A DNA stretch of 64,000 nt from an uncultured Candidatus Melainabacteria bacterium (lineage in GTDB: Bacteria; Cyanobacteriota; Vampirovibrionia; Gastranaerophilales; Gastranaerophilaceae). Each line of letters starts with the position of its first letter. Position 1 is the first letter of the stretch. The position numbers were made by a program, and so were the translations under genes. A model generated the notes under the pieces. The model saw only the letters and a list, made by a program, of their open reading frames with translations, was not told the origin of the DNA and did not search any database. Below, piece after piece: positions 18,849 to 28,164 of the stretch. Location of the stretch: the NCBI GenBank assembly GCA_949841365.1, contig CATKZI010000004.1:113867-177866 (forward strand), given 5' to 3'.

Positions 18849-19992
18849 ACCGCGTGACACAAGAAATGAAATTCAGAGCGTTATTGTATCATCACCTGAT
18901 AAAACGCTTTTAATTGTTGTAGCTTTTCTTGTAATAATCGGTTTTTTGGCGATATTTTCAGCAACTGCTCCAAAATGCTTGGATGAGGGTGGTAATCCCG
19001 CACAATTTCTTATTAAACAATTGATTTGTTTTGTGGTCGGATTTTTCGGACTTAAATTCTTTATGAATTATGATTACAAAAAGCTTGCCAATTGGAACGT
19101 AATCATTATGGCTTCAATTCTTATTGCTTTGTTTTTGGTTGACTTTACGCCTTTGGGGGTTGTTGTTAACGGTGCAAAAAGATGGATTAATATTGCGGGA
19201 TTTCAATTGCAGCCGTCTGAATTTGCAAAACCTGCGGTAGTTTTATTGCTGGCAAGTGCGTTTCGAAAAGATGCAAATCTTTTTGATCAGGATAAATGGG
19301 TTTGGGCATTTTTCCCGATTATTGCAATGGCGGGATTGATTTTTATTCAGCCAAACCTTTCAATGGTAATTTTGCTCGGGATGACAACTGTTGTTATGTA
19401 TATGGCGGCAGGCGGTTCTATGAAACTTTTTATGAGCTGTGTCGGCGGTGTTATTATGGCTCTTGTTGTAGGATTAACTACTATTATTAAACCGTATCAG
19501 TTACAACGTATAAGAACGTGGATTGACCCTGACAGCGACCCGCTGGGGGCTGGTTATAACATTATTCAATCATTGATTGCATTTGCCTCAGGCGGTTTTA
19601 GCGGGGTTGGATACGGTGGTTCTATACAAAAACTTTCTTACCTGCCTGAGTGTCATACTGACTTTATTTTTGCAATTGTTGCGGAAGAATTGGGGTTTGT
19701 CGGTTGTGTACTTGTTATAGGACTGTTCTTTACATTTATGCAAAGAGGGTTTGTGATAGCAGCGCATTGTCCTGATATGTATGGAAAATTGCTTGCTGTC
19801 GGAATAACTTTTTCAATCACGTTTCAGGCATTTATGAATATGAGTGTTGCAAGTTCGTTTCTGCCGACAACGGGTGTTCCGCTTCCGTTCATAAGTTACG
19901 GTGGTTCGTCGCTGATTGTGTCTTTAATTATGGTTGGAATTTTGTTGAATATATCAAAGAAAAAGATTAAGAAAATAAGGAACAGATATTAA
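18820..19992 (+). CDS. ftsW: SEDS peptidoglycan glycosyltransferase FtsW
   Basis: A polytopic SEDS-family protein, 390 aa from the ATG at 18820, that polymerises lipid II at the division septum. Motifs include FQLQPSEFAKPAVVLLLA, the GGFSGVGYGGSIQK loop, CHTDFIFAIVAEELGFVG and PTTGVPLPFISYGGSS near the C-terminus. It overlaps the end of murD by 29 nt. An in-frame ATG at 18790 would add 10 residues (MKKEEGYLRN) but has a weaker ribosome site. Placement between murD and murG supports FtsW over the related RodA. Confidence 0.94.
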   Translation: MSYQRPTRREPRDTRNEIQSVIVSSPDKTLLIVVAFLVIIGFLAIFSATAPKCLDEGGNPAQFLIKQLICFVVGFFGLKFFMNYDYKKLANWNVIIMASILIALFLVDFTPLGVVVNGAKRWINIAGFQLQPSEFAKPAVVLLLASAFRKDANLFDQDKWVWAFFPIIAMAGLIFIQPNLSMVILLGMTTVVMYMAAGGSMKLFMSCVGGVIMALVVGLTTIIKPYQLQRIRTWIDPDSDPLGAGYNIIQSLIAFASGGFSGVGYGGSIQKLSYLPECHTDFIFAIVAEELGFVGCVLVIGLFFTFMQRGFVIAAHCPDMYGKLLAVGITFSITFQAFMNMSVASSFLPTTGVPLPFISYGGSSLIVSLIMVGILLNISKKKIKKIRNRY

Positions 19993-21041
19993 TGGCAAGA
20001 TATTTTATAACAGGTGGAGGAACCGGCGGACATATTTACCCTGCAATTGCTGTGGCAGATTATTTGAAAGATGATGAAGTTTTCTATGTCGGCAATCCAA
20101 AAAATCTTGAGTATGAAATTGTAAAGCAAAAAGGTTATAAATTTTTAGGCGTAAATGTTCACGGAATGCCGAGGAAGGCAAGTTTTGCTCTTTTGAAGTG
20201 GGGCTTTGAACTCTCAATGGCTGTTTTAAAGGCTTGTTATTACATTTTAAAATACAAACCTGATGCGGTATTTGGAACCGGCGGATATGTTTCTGCTCCC
20301 GCACTTATCGGAGCAAAACTTTTAAAAGTTCCTTATATGATGCACGATTGCGACGCTCAGCCCGGACTTGTGACAAGAAAATTAGCACCTTCGGCAAAAT
20401 GTGTTTCTGTGGCTTTTGATTGCGCCTGTAAAGTGATTAATAACAAAAATTGTCATGTAAACGGCAACCCTATAAGAACTGAATTTAAAACTTTGACAAA
20501 AGAGGAAGCACGCGAGCGATTGGGGTTGGAAAATAAACTTACGCTATGTATTATGGGTGGTTCGCAAGGGGCGCGCTCAATTAATGATGCGGCAATTGAT
20601 GCTTTAAAAAATCTTGATATGCAAATTATTTTCCAAACTGGAAAGAAAAACTATGACAGTGTTATGGAAAGATTGCCTGAACACAAAAATCTTATTGTTA
20701 AACCGTATTTTGAGGATATGGTAACTGTTTTGAAAGCTTCTGATATTGCGGTATCGCGCTCGGGGTCTTTGAGTATATCAGAAATCTGTGCATCGGGAAT
20801 TGCTCCGATTTTTGTGCCTTATCCGCATGCGGCGGGTGATCATCAGCGTAAAAATGCTAAATTTATGGTAGAAAAAGGTGCAGGAATTTATCTTGAAGAC
20901 AGCGAGATTAACGGAAAAACTCTGTGTGAAGCAATAAATTCTGCAATTGAGAATTTGACCGAATTGCAGAAAAATTCACTTGCGCTTGCAAAATTTGACG
21001 GTGTAGAAAAAATAGTTGAGCAGTTGAAAAATGAATTATGA
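19992..21041 (+). CDS. murG: UDP-GlcNAc:lipid I N-acetylglucosaminyltransferase
   Basis: A 349-aa GT28 enzyme at the inner face of the cytoplasmic membrane that converts lipid I to lipid II. The glycine-rich loop is ITGGGTGGHIYPAIAVADYL; later GTGGYVSAPALIGA, IMGGSQGARSIND and the donor-site SRSGSLSISEICASG and PYPHAAGDHQRKNA are all present. Its ATG shares one base with the ftsW stop (TAATG), and its end overlaps folC by 11 nt. Confidence 0.97.
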   Translation: MARYFITGGGTGGHIYPAIAVADYLKDDEVFYVGNPKNLEYEIVKQKGYKFLGVNVHGMPRKASFALLKWGFELSMAVLKACYYILKYKPDAVFGTGGYVSAPALIGAKLLKVPYMMHDCDAQPGLVTRKLAPSAKCVSVAFDCACKVINNKNCHVNGNPIRTEFKTLTKEEARERLGLENKLTLCIMGGSQGARSINDAAIDALKNLDMQIIFQTGKKNYDSVMERLPEHKNLIVKPYFEDMVTVLKASDIAVSRSGSLSISEICASGIAPIFVPYPHAAGDHQRKNAKFMVEKGAGIYLEDSEINGKTLCEAINSAIENLTELQKNSLALAKFDGVEKIVEQLKNEL

Positions 21042-22173
21042 TGAAGCTGTAAAATTACTTACATCTCAAGGTAAGTTTAAAATAAAACTGGGGTTGGAGA
21101 GAATTTCAAATGTTTTGGCAAAACTCGGTAATCCTCAAGATAAGCTCAAATGTATCCATGTTGCGGGAACTAACGGCAAAGGATCTGTTTGTGCGATTAT
21201 TGCAACGGTTTTACAAAACGCAGGCATGAAAGTTGGACTTTACACAAGCCCGCATATTTTTGAATACACAGAGCGCATAAAAATAAACGGTGTTGATATC
21301 TCAAAGGATGATTTTGCAAAATATATTGAAGCGGTTTGCTCTGATGATTTGACAGAATTTGAAGTTTTGACGGCTGTTATGTTTAAATATTTTGCCGATA
21401 ATAATGTTGATGTAGTTGTATTGGAAACAGGTTTGGGTGGACGTTTTGATGCTACAAACGTTATTAAATCAAATTTGTGTGCGATAATTACCCATATTGA
21501 TTTGGACCATACAGAACGTTTGGGAAACACTAAATCCAAAATTGCGTTTGAAAAAGCAGGTATAATAAAACCAAATTGCCCTGTATTTACCTGTGAAGGA
21601 TATGAGGAGATAAAAGACAAAGCTGATGAATGTAATTCGCTTTTTTCACTTGTTACACCGCTTGAAGATACGACAAATCTTTCGCTGAAAGGAACTTGTC
21701 AGCAGGAAAATTTATCACTTGCGCTTGCATCTGTCAGATATTTGTTCCCGCAAATTTCTGAAGGTATAATTCAAGATGGAATTTCGAAGGTTAAGCACCC
21801 TTGCCGTTTTCAGCTTTGTCGTGATGATTTGATTATTGATGCGTCGCATAACCCGAACGGTGCTATGGCGCTTAGAGAAAGTTTAGATTTTTATTATCCT
21901 GACAGAAAACGTTGTTTTGTTTTTGGCTGTCTGCCCAACAAGGATTATAAGAAAATGATGGAAATACTTTTTTCTCAAGGTGACGAAATTTATTTTTATC
22001 ATTTCAAAAATTCCTGTACAATTGAACAATTGCAGGAAGTCTGTGAACTGCCGTCAAAACAATTCATCAGGCTTGATGAATTGCCTGATGATTGTTTAAA
22101 GATTATTTGCGGTTCGTTTTATATGCTTAATGAGATTATTTCTCCTGAGCTAATTCGTCAAGAATTGTTGTAA
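21031..22173 (+). CDS. folC: Folylpolyglutamate synthase / dihydrofolate synthase family
   Basis: A 380-aa Mur-ligase-like enzyme that adds glutamate to folates (and may also make dihydrofolate). It has the P-loop HVAGTNGKGSVCAII, the TSPHIFEYTERIKING motif, ETGLGGRFDATN and THIDLDHTERLG, and the C-terminal DASHNPNGAMALRESL. It is somewhat shorter than the usual 420-430 residues in the C-terminal domain. It is the last gene of the cell-wall cluster, overlapping murG by 11 nt, and its end overlaps a convergent glycosyltransferase by 38 nt. Confidence 0.92.
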   Translation: MNYDEAVKLLTSQGKFKIKLGLERISNVLAKLGNPQDKLKCIHVAGTNGKGSVCAIIATVLQNAGMKVGLYTSPHIFEYTERIKINGVDISKDDFAKYIEAVCSDDLTEFEVLTAVMFKYFADNNVDVVVLETGLGGRFDATNVIKSNLCAIITHIDLDHTERLGNTKSKIAFEKAGIIKPNCPVFTCEGYEEIKDKADECNSLFSLVTPLEDTTNLSLKGTCQQENLSLALASVRYLFPQISEGIIQDGISKVKHPCRFQLCRDDLIIDASHNPNGAMALRESLDFYYPDRKRCFVFGCLPNKDYKKMMEILFSQGDEIYFYHFKNSCTIEQLQEVCELPSKQFIRLDELPDDCLKIICGSFYMLNEIISPELIRQELL

Positions 22174-23689
22174 CAACCGCAGGTTCAAAGTCTGTACAGG
22201 AGTTCCAGATTAAAGTTGCTCTGGGTTCTTTTATTGACGGACTGGGATAATCACTGCTGCAGAAGCCTTTCAGCATATTTGTAGAACCGTCAACTTCTGA
22301 TGTGAAATATTTACAGCAGCTGCAAAGTTTTAATATCATTCCATATTCGTTCAACTTTTGGCGCAATTCCTGCAAAGCATCAATCATTCTAAGATGTCTG
22401 CCTGTTATAAATTTTCTGTTTTTATAGATAAATTTGATTTTTGCAAGTCCTGCTTCAGAGATAAATTCAAGTTTGCAAGGAAGTTCTCTGCCTGCATTAT
22501 TCATTACAAAAGTTTCAACTTCAAGCTTTTCACTATCATTTGATGTAATTTCTCTTTGTGCCAGTTTTGTTTTTGCAAATCTTACAGGCGGAAGGTTTTT
22601 GATAATATGGCAAAGTGAATAAATCGGGTACAGGCATAAAAGAACAATTTCTTTAAATCTTAATTTCGAATTAATCAAGCTTATGCCAAAACCTGCAATT
22701 AACATCAGGAATGTTAAAAGGACGATTTTGAAATCTACAAAGAAATAATATCTGTAAGAATGTTTGATTACAGCCATATAAATTAAACCTACAAGCCAGA
22801 TATTCGGGTTTAATAATGACAATGTATGTTCTGCAAATATGAAGTTTTTAGCCCAAATCTGCGTAAAGCAGTTTTTGAATAATTCCAGTCTTGCGGATAA
22901 TCTTGGTTTTCTAAATTCATAATTTGCAGTATCTACGTATGTTTGAATATTGGGATTATAAATGCACGGACATTTAATTTTAGAAAGCAGCATACTATAT
23001 TTTAATTCTGAATTTATGTCTTTAAAATCAACAGAGCCAATTTCATCAACAATTTCTTTTTTGATTACAAAAACACCCGAATCTGCACTTGATGCAAGTC
23101 CGAAAAGTGAGCGTGCTTTTCTCATAAAGTTCATGTGGTATTTTTGATATGAAGCTTTAATTTTATCGACAATTCCCAAATTGTCTGTTAAAATAAGTGT
23201 TTCACCGCTAAGTACGCTGTTATTCATAAGCGCAGAATTTATTGTTGTTAAAAAGTTTGCAGGGATGCTTCTGTCTGCATCAATAAATACATAAGAATTA
23301 ATTGTAGTATCTTTTGACAATCTTTCGATAAGCATTGCTACAGCCTGGTCTTTTCCTACGGTGCCCACATTTTTAATGTTAATCAAATTAATAAATGGTT
23401 GATTAACAAATAATTGTTCGGAACCATCCGAGCAGTTGTCAAGAATTACAAAAACTCGGAAATTATTAACGGGATAATCCTGCATTTTTAATTCTTTTAC
23501 AAGATTTTCCAGTGTAATTTTGTTATTTCTTGCATAAATTACAACTGCAAGATTGTCTTTTTCATCGTATTGAGCGTATCTTTTTTCAATCTTAAAGGGT
23601 TTATCGTTAAGGTTTCTGATTGCAAGTGCAAGAAAATAAAACGAATATACCGCTGCATAAATATATAAAATATCTAAAATTAATTCCAT
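22136..23689 (-). CDS. Membrane glycosyltransferase family 2 with C-terminal Cys-containing extension
   Basis: A 517-aa protein with an N-terminal membrane helix, a GT-A domain (NLAVVIYARNNKITLENLV, then FVILDNCSDGSEQ and the metal motif YVFIDADRSIPANF) and a second membrane block around residues 290-370. The last 130 residues are an unusual extension with CSCCKYF and KGFCSSDYPSPS, a possible metal-binding Cys cluster, ending in WNSCTDFEP. Sugar donor and acceptor unknown. The final 38 nt overlap the end of folC on the other strand. Confidence 0.8.
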   Translation of the reverse strand: MELILDILYIYAAVYSFYFLALAIRNLNDKPFKIEKRYAQYDEKDNLAVVIYARNNKITLENLVKELKMQDYPVNNFRVFVILDNCSDGSEQLFVNQPFINLINIKNVGTVGKDQAVAMLIERLSKDTTINSYVFIDADRSIPANFLTTINSALMNNSVLSGETLILTDNLGIVDKIKASYQKYHMNFMRKARSLFGLASSADSGVFVIKKEIVDEIGSVDFKDINSELKYSMLLSKIKCPCIYNPNIQTYVDTANYEFRKPRLSARLELFKNCFTQIWAKNFIFAEHTLSLLNPNIWLVGLIYMAVIKHSYRYYFFVDFKIVLLTFLMLIAGFGISLINSKLRFKEIVLLCLYPIYSLCHIIKNLPPVRFAKTKLAQREITSNDSEKLEVETFVMNNAGRELPCKLEFISEAGLAKIKFIYKNRKFITGRHLRMIDALQELRQKLNEYGMILKLCSCCKYFTSEVDGSTNMLKGFCSSDYPSPSIKEPRATLIWNSCTDFEPAVVTTILDELAQEK

Positions 23690-23776
23690 AATAGTCCTTT
23701 CTACAATATTTTATTTGAAAGAACGTTAAAAATCCATTACATGTTAATAAATGTAATTTTATGGTATATTTTGAAT

Positions 23777-24301
23777 ATGATAGAACTTTTGATTTTGTAT
23801 GTAATTCTAAAACGCGAATATACAATGTATGCTATTCAAAAGCGCATTGAGGAGAATTTTGCACCGTTTGCAAAACCTAGTTTCGGAGCATTGAAACCTG
23901 CATTAAGACGCTTGGAAGAAAAAGAATGTTTGACTACCAGAAAAATTATGTCTGATGGCGGGAAGCTTTCTGTGTATTATGAAATTTCACGAAACGGTAT
24001 TAATGAGCTGAAACGCTTGATTTTGGAAGAATTCAGCGATAATCCCGTTCAATTTTTGTCAAATGCCCGTGTGAAATTATCCTGCGCTGATTGTTTAGAT
24101 AAAGATGAGCGTACACGTTTGTTTTTCTCCGCGAAATCACGTGCTATGCAGTTTAAAACAATGGCGCAAAATGTTCTTGATGATGAATATAAGCAGACTA
24201 ATTTCTATCAAAAAATAATTTTGGATAACACAATTTGCGATTTTGCAAATTTTATAACAATAGTGGAAGGGTTGGAAAAAGATAATGCCGGCAATAGTTA
24301 G
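23777..24301 (+). CDS. PadR family transcriptional regulator
   Basis: A 174-aa protein starting MIELLILYVILKREYTMYAI, the classic first helix of PadR winged-helix repressors, then FGALKPALRRLEEKECLTTR (recognition helix and wing) and KLSVYYEISRNG. The C-terminal half is helical and would dimerise. Upstream in-frame ATGs exist, but the start at 23777 matches the family N-terminus. Its end overlaps the DUF512 gene by 17 nt, so it probably regulates or is co-expressed with it. It is divergent from the glycosyltransferase. Confidence 0.85.
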   Translation: MIELLILYVILKREYTMYAIQKRIEENFAPFAKPSFGALKPALRRLEEKECLTTRKIMSDGGKLSVYYEISRNGINELKRLILEEFSDNPVQFLSNARVKLSCADCLDKDERTRLFFSAKSRAMQFKTMAQNVLDDEYKQTNFYQKIILDNTICDFANFITIVEGLEKDNAGNS

Positions 24302-25553
24302 TGAAGTTTTGCAAGGTTCTATTGCACAGGAGCTGGAAATTCAATCAGGCGATGAAATATTATCGATTGATGATATGAAAATGCAGGATATGATTGATTA
24401 CAACTTTATGTGTAAATCGGATTTTTTGACTATCGAAATAAAAAAAACTGATGGAGAAATCGAAGTTATTGAGCTTGAAAAAGACTATGACGAGGATTTG
24501 GGTATTGTCTTTGAAAGTGCTGTTTTTGATCACGTAAAACCTTGTCTTAATCATTGCATATTTTGCTTTGTAGACCAACAGCCAAAAGGTTTGCGCGAAA
24601 CTCTTTATATTAAAGATGATGATTACAGGCTTTCATATTTGCAGGGAACTTATATTACTTTGACAAATCTTAAAGATGAGGATAAAGAGCGTATTAAAAG
24701 AATGCAGTTAGGACCATTTTATGTTTCGGTTCATACAACAAATCCTGATTTGCGTGTAAAAATGCTTAGAAACCCGAATGCAGGCAAGGCTTTAGAAAAT
24801 TTGAAATGGTTCAGAAAAAATAAAATACCTTTCCATGCTCAAATTGTTTTGTGCCCCGGATATAATGACGGTGCGGAACTTGAAAGGACTTTGTCAGATC
24901 TTGCAGAGTTGAAAAATACAGTGTTGTCGGTCGCAATTGTTCCTGTCGGGATTACTCAATTTCGAGAAGAAAATTTAAGACAAGTTGACAAACAATGTGC
25001 AATTGAAACTCTTGATATCGCCTCAAAGTATAAGCGAGTTTGTTGTTCTGATGAATTTTTTATTCTTGCGGAACGTGAAATCCCGCCTGCAAAATATTAC
25101 GGCAATTTCTGTCAGCTTGATGATGGGGTTGGTGCTTTGAGAATGCTTGAAGATGATTTTAAAGCTCAAGAATTACCTAAAGCTTTAAAAGAACCTTTAA
25201 AAATGTCTTTTGCTGCAAGTTATGCCGCAAAAAATACGTTTGAAAAGATTGCAAAGGAATTGAATAAGATAAAAAATCTTACTGTAACAGTTGACCCCGT
25301 AAAATCTCTTTATTGGGGGCAGGATATTACCGTTGCCGGGCTTATTACAACCGATGATTTGATAAGAACCGTAAAAGATTTGGATGTTGATATTGTTGTA
25401 ATTCCATCTGTTATGCTTCGTCCGTATTCGGAGGATTTTCTTGACGGTAAAACTCTGACTTATGTTAAAGAACAGACCGGAAAAGACTTTCAGGTTGTAA
25501 AGGATATTTATTCTTTTAAAGAAACTGCAGATTATCTTTTAGGGTTGAAATAA
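24285..25553 (+). CDS. DUF512 family radical SAM protein with PDZ-like N-terminus
   Basis: A 422-aa protein. Residues 1-60 form a PDZ-like segment (VSEVLQGSIAQELEIQSGDE). The radical SAM Fe-S cluster motif is CLNHCIFC (CxxxCxxC) followed by FVDQQPKGLR, the diagnostic DUF512 string. YRLSYLQGTYITLTNL and the C-terminal DUF512 domain (VDPVKSLYWGQDITVAGLIT) follow. The family is widespread, uncharacterised and often near the GTPase Der, which is not seen here. It overlaps the PadR gene upstream. Confidence 0.9.
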   Translation: MPAIVSEVLQGSIAQELEIQSGDEILSIDDMKMQDMIDYNFMCKSDFLTIEIKKTDGEIEVIELEKDYDEDLGIVFESAVFDHVKPCLNHCIFCFVDQQPKGLRETLYIKDDDYRLSYLQGTYITLTNLKDEDKERIKRMQLGPFYVSVHTTNPDLRVKMLRNPNAGKALENLKWFRKNKIPFHAQIVLCPGYNDGAELERTLSDLAELKNTVLSVAIVPVGITQFREENLRQVDKQCAIETLDIASKYKRVCCSDEFFILAEREIPPAKYYGNFCQLDDGVGALRMLEDDFKAQELPKALKEPLKMSFAASYAAKNTFEKIAKELNKIKNLTVTVDPVKSLYWGQDITVAGLITTDDLIRTVKDLDVDIVVIPSVMLRPYSEDFLDGKTLTYVKEQTGKDFQVVKDIYSFKETADYLLGLK

Positions 25554-25601
25554 ATTGAAAAATAGTTTATAATAAGTACGTACATAATAGGAGCGGGATT
25601 T

Positions 25602-25655
25602 ATGAAAAAATATGAAAAATTATTAAAAAACTTCGGGGGGGGGGGGCGACTCTAA
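25602..25655 (+). other. Short ORF at the natural start of the second prepilin, out of frame through a 12-G tract
   Basis: ATG at 25602 follows AGGAGCGGG by 7 nt, a strong ribosome site. The frame reads MKKYEKLLKNFGGGGRL and stops at 25653-25655. With one extra G (13 instead of 12) in the tract 25635-25646 it would run without a stop into the prepilin frame annotated from 25694, giving MKKYEKLLKNFGGGGATLKL and onward. Confidence 0.7.
25635..25646 (+). repeat. Homopolymeric G tract, 12 G
   Basis: Twelve consecutive G in a strongly AT-rich genome, 11 codons after a well-placed ATG. Tracts of this type are slippage-prone. The present length places the prepilin out of frame. Confidence 0.95.
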
Positions 25656-25693
25656 AGCTTTCTTCGCAGGCTGAAAGATTTTACAAAACCGAT

Positions 25694-26380
25694 GTGGTGG
25701 GTCAAACGTCACGACTGGGCTTTACTTTAGCTGAAGTCTTGATTACTCTTGGGATTATTGGGGTTGTGGCTGCGTTGACTATGCCGTCTTTAATTGCACA
25801 GCACAAAAATCAGGAGACTGTAGCTCGTTTACAAAAAGCAATTTCTGTTTTGAATAACGGTATGGGACAGATGATGGCTTTAGAAGGTGTTGACCGAATA
25901 GAAGATTTGGAATTGAATACTTGTGATCCTACGGTTATTGGTAATAAGGAGTGTACAGGAGAATATTTAAAAAAATATTTTCAGGTTGTAAAAGATAATA
26001 TAGGGGTTTCTACCGGAACGAGTGGAAAAGAATTTTATCCGTATGATGAGTTAAAAACTTTAAAAGGTACAAAAAATGCACTATTTGGTGCTTTTATGGT
26101 AGAGTCATATTATGGCTTTGTAACGGGAGATGGAATATTATATTATCCTTTCTTTTTTGTCAGTGTTGGACATGCATTAGTTGATGTTAATGGTAAAAAA
26201 GGACCTAACCAAGTGGGTAGAGATATTTTTGTACTTCAAAGAAGTGGTGGAACCTATGTTCCAAAAGGCGGTGAAACATGGGATGATTCGTCAAGTAATG
26301 ATTATTGCAATCCTCAATCTGGTTTAGGCTATGGCTGTGCGGCTCGCATTGTGCAGGATGGATGGAAAATTAAGTATTAA
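25694..26380 (+). CDS. Type IV prepilin / type II secretion pseudopilin-like protein
   Basis: A 228-aa protein as read from a GTG at 25694. LGFTLAEVLITLGIIGVVAAL is a strong prepilin-peptidase signal (Gly before Phe +1, Glu at +5) followed by a globular domain. The C-terminal part has VDVNGKKGPNQVGRDIFVL and late Cys residues (YCNPQSGLGYGC), shared in layout with the gene at 8454. No ribosome site precedes the GTG; the proper start is probably the ATG at 25602, which is one base out of frame across a 12-G tract. A terminator follows the stop directly. Confidence 0.85.
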   Translation: MVGQTSRLGFTLAEVLITLGIIGVVAALTMPSLIAQHKNQETVARLQKAISVLNNGMGQMMALEGVDRIEDLELNTCDPTVIGNKECTGEYLKKYFQVVKDNIGVSTGTSGKEFYPYDELKTLKGTKNALFGAFMVESYYGFVTGDGILYYPFFFVSVGHALVDVNGKKGPNQVGRDIFVLQRSGGTYVPKGGETWDDSSSNDYCNPQSGLGYGCAARIVQDGWKIKY

Positions 26381-26405
26381 AAAAGAGGCTTTAAGCCTCT
26401 TTTTT
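26381..26405. terminator. Intrinsic terminator shared by prepilin and glnA
   Basis: Perfect 10-bp stem AAAAGAGGCT / AGCCTCTTTT with TTA loop and T runs on both strands, lying between the convergent stops of the prepilin gene and glnA. Confidence 0.9.
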
Positions 26406-27768
26406 AATACCTTTCCAAATATTTATCAATTTCCCATTGTGAAACGTATGTTCTGAATGAATCCCATTCTTTTTTCTTAGCTGACAAGAATTCATTAAAT
26501 ATGTGTTCACCGAGTGCCGCTTTTGAAACTAATGATTTGTCAAAATAGTCGATAGCTTCTGCTAAGCTTCCGGGAAGCGAATCAATTCTTTGTTTTTTGC
26601 GTTCTTTGGATGAAAGTTTGTAAATATTGCTTTCAACAGGAGCAGGCGGATCGATTTTGTTTCTGACACCGTCCAAGCACGCTTCTAATATAGCCGCAAA
26701 TGCTAAATATGGGTTGCAAGCAGGATCAGGTGAGCGAAGTTCAACACGAGTTGCATTTCCGCGTTTTGCAGGAACTCTTAATAAGGCACTTCTGTTAGCC
26801 AATGACCACGCAAGGTAAACCGGAGCTTCATAACCGGGAACTAAACGTTTAAAGCTGTTTACTGTCGGGTTTAATACTGCTGTAATACTTTTTACATGTT
26901 TCAGCATTCCACCGATTGAATATTTTGCGACATCAGAAAGTTCGTATTCTGCTTTTTCGTCAAAAAATGCATTTTTACCGTTTTTAAATAACGAAACATT
27001 ACAATGCATACCAGAGCCGTTTATGCCGTAAATCGGTTTTGGCATAAATGTTGCATGTAAATTGTGTTTTGCGGCAATTGCTTTAACTGCGATTTTGAAT
27101 GTTGCGACGTTATCGGCAGCGCTTAAAATATCTGTATATCTGAAATCAACTTCGTGTTGACCGTCTGCAACTTCGTGGTGTGATGCTTCAATATCAAATC
27201 CCATTTCTTGAAGTGTTAAAACAATGTCAGAACGAACATCTTCTCCCAAATCTTCAGGACCTACATCATAGTAGCCTGCGCGGTCTTGGGTTGTTGTTGT
27301 AACATTGCCGTCTTTATCTTTGGCAAATAAGAAAAATTCCGCTTCAGGACCTATATTCATAGAAAATCCCATTTTTTCAGCTTCTTTCATAACTCTTTTC
27401 AGGTTACATCTCGGGCATCCTTCAAAAGGTGTTCCGTCAGCGTTGTAGATGTCGCAAATTAATCTTGCAGAATTTACACCGTCTTTTTCTCTCCACGGTA
27501 AAAGCTGGAATGAGTTTTTGTCGGGGTGGAAAAACATATCAGATGTTTCAATGCTTCTGAACCCTTTAATAGATGAACCGTCAAGCATAATTTCGTTATT
27601 TAATGCTTTTTCAATATGTTGTGACGGAATTGTTAAATTTTTAACCTGACCGTTTATATCAACGAATTGAAGTTTGATAAATTTAATATTGTATTCATCA
27701 ATAAACCCCTTAATATCGTCTTCCGTAAAATTTCTGCTGTCTAATCTTGTGTGAGTAAATTCTTTCAT
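26404..27768 (-). CDS. glnA: Glutamine synthetase type I
   Basis: A 454-aa GSI enzyme that forms glutamine from glutamate, ammonia and ATP. Characteristic segments are KFIKLQFVDINGQVKNL, MLDGSSIKGFRSIETSDM, GPEAEFFLF, SHHEVADGQHEVDFRY, HATFMPKPIYGINGSGMH and KRGNATRVELRSPDPACNPYLAFA. The length and the lack of a clear adenylylation-site Tyr loop fit the GSI-alpha group. A ribosome site GAGG and a promoter TTGACC-N17-TCTAAT precede it. Identification is certain. Confidence 0.97.
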   Translation of the reverse strand: MKEFTHTRLDSRNFTEDDIKGFIDEYNIKFIKLQFVDINGQVKNLTIPSQHIEKALNNEIMLDGSSIKGFRSIETSDMFFHPDKNSFQLLPWREKDGVNSARLICDIYNADGTPFEGCPRCNLKRVMKEAEKMGFSMNIGPEAEFFLFAKDKDGNVTTTTQDRAGYYDVGPEDLGEDVRSDIVLTLQEMGFDIEASHHEVADGQHEVDFRYTDILSAADNVATFKIAVKAIAAKHNLHATFMPKPIYGINGSGMHCNVSLFKNGKNAFFDEKAEYELSDVAKYSIGGMLKHVKSITAVLNPTVNSFKRLVPGYEAPVYLAWSLANRSALLRVPAKRGNATRVELRSPDPACNPYLAFAAILEACLDGVRNKIDPPAPVESNIYKLSSKERKKQRIDSLPGSLAEAIDYFDKSLVSKAALGEHIFNEFLSAKKKEWDSFRTYVSQWEIDKYLERY

Positions 27769-27800
27769 TTGGACCTCTTTCTTATACTATCCACTTTCTT

Positions 27801-27829
27801 ATTAGAATACTTTTTTTTAAAAAGGTCAA
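27801..27829 (-). promoter_or_regulatory. glnA promoter
   Basis: Minus strand: TTGACC (27829-27824), 17-bp A/T spacer, TCTAAT (27806-27801). The glnA ATG is 33 nt further on with its own ribosome site. Confidence 0.6.
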
Positions 27830-28004
27830 TAGTTTTGCGTGTAAAGATTTTGTAAGGTTTTTTACGAAATGTTAATGTTTTTCTAATAATAAGGTTATTT
27901 ATATGATTTTTTAGGGAATAACTGATATATAAGGGAAGATTATAAATTTTAACTTTAAAATAAGGGAAATTTAAAACGCTGATTTACTGTGCATTTCTAA
28001 GATT

Positions 28005-28024
28005 ATGTAACGAAATGTAACGAA
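28005..28024 (+). repeat. Tandem direct repeat in the glnA-mannosidase gap
   Basis: ATGTAACGAA is repeated twice back to back. It lies in the 600-bp non-coding stretch 27769-28364, in which I see no ORF with a ribosome site. It may be a regulator-binding site or part of a promoter for the plus-strand transcript that ends at 28216. Confidence 0.5.
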
Positions 28025-28164
28025 ATAAACAAGATATAGCAATTATATACTCCAGAAATACTTTATATAAATGTAAGCGATATACAAGAGATTAATCAAA
28101 GAATTAAATAAACACGAGACATACTATTTACACTACCTACTACACACTAACCTTCTACACACGA

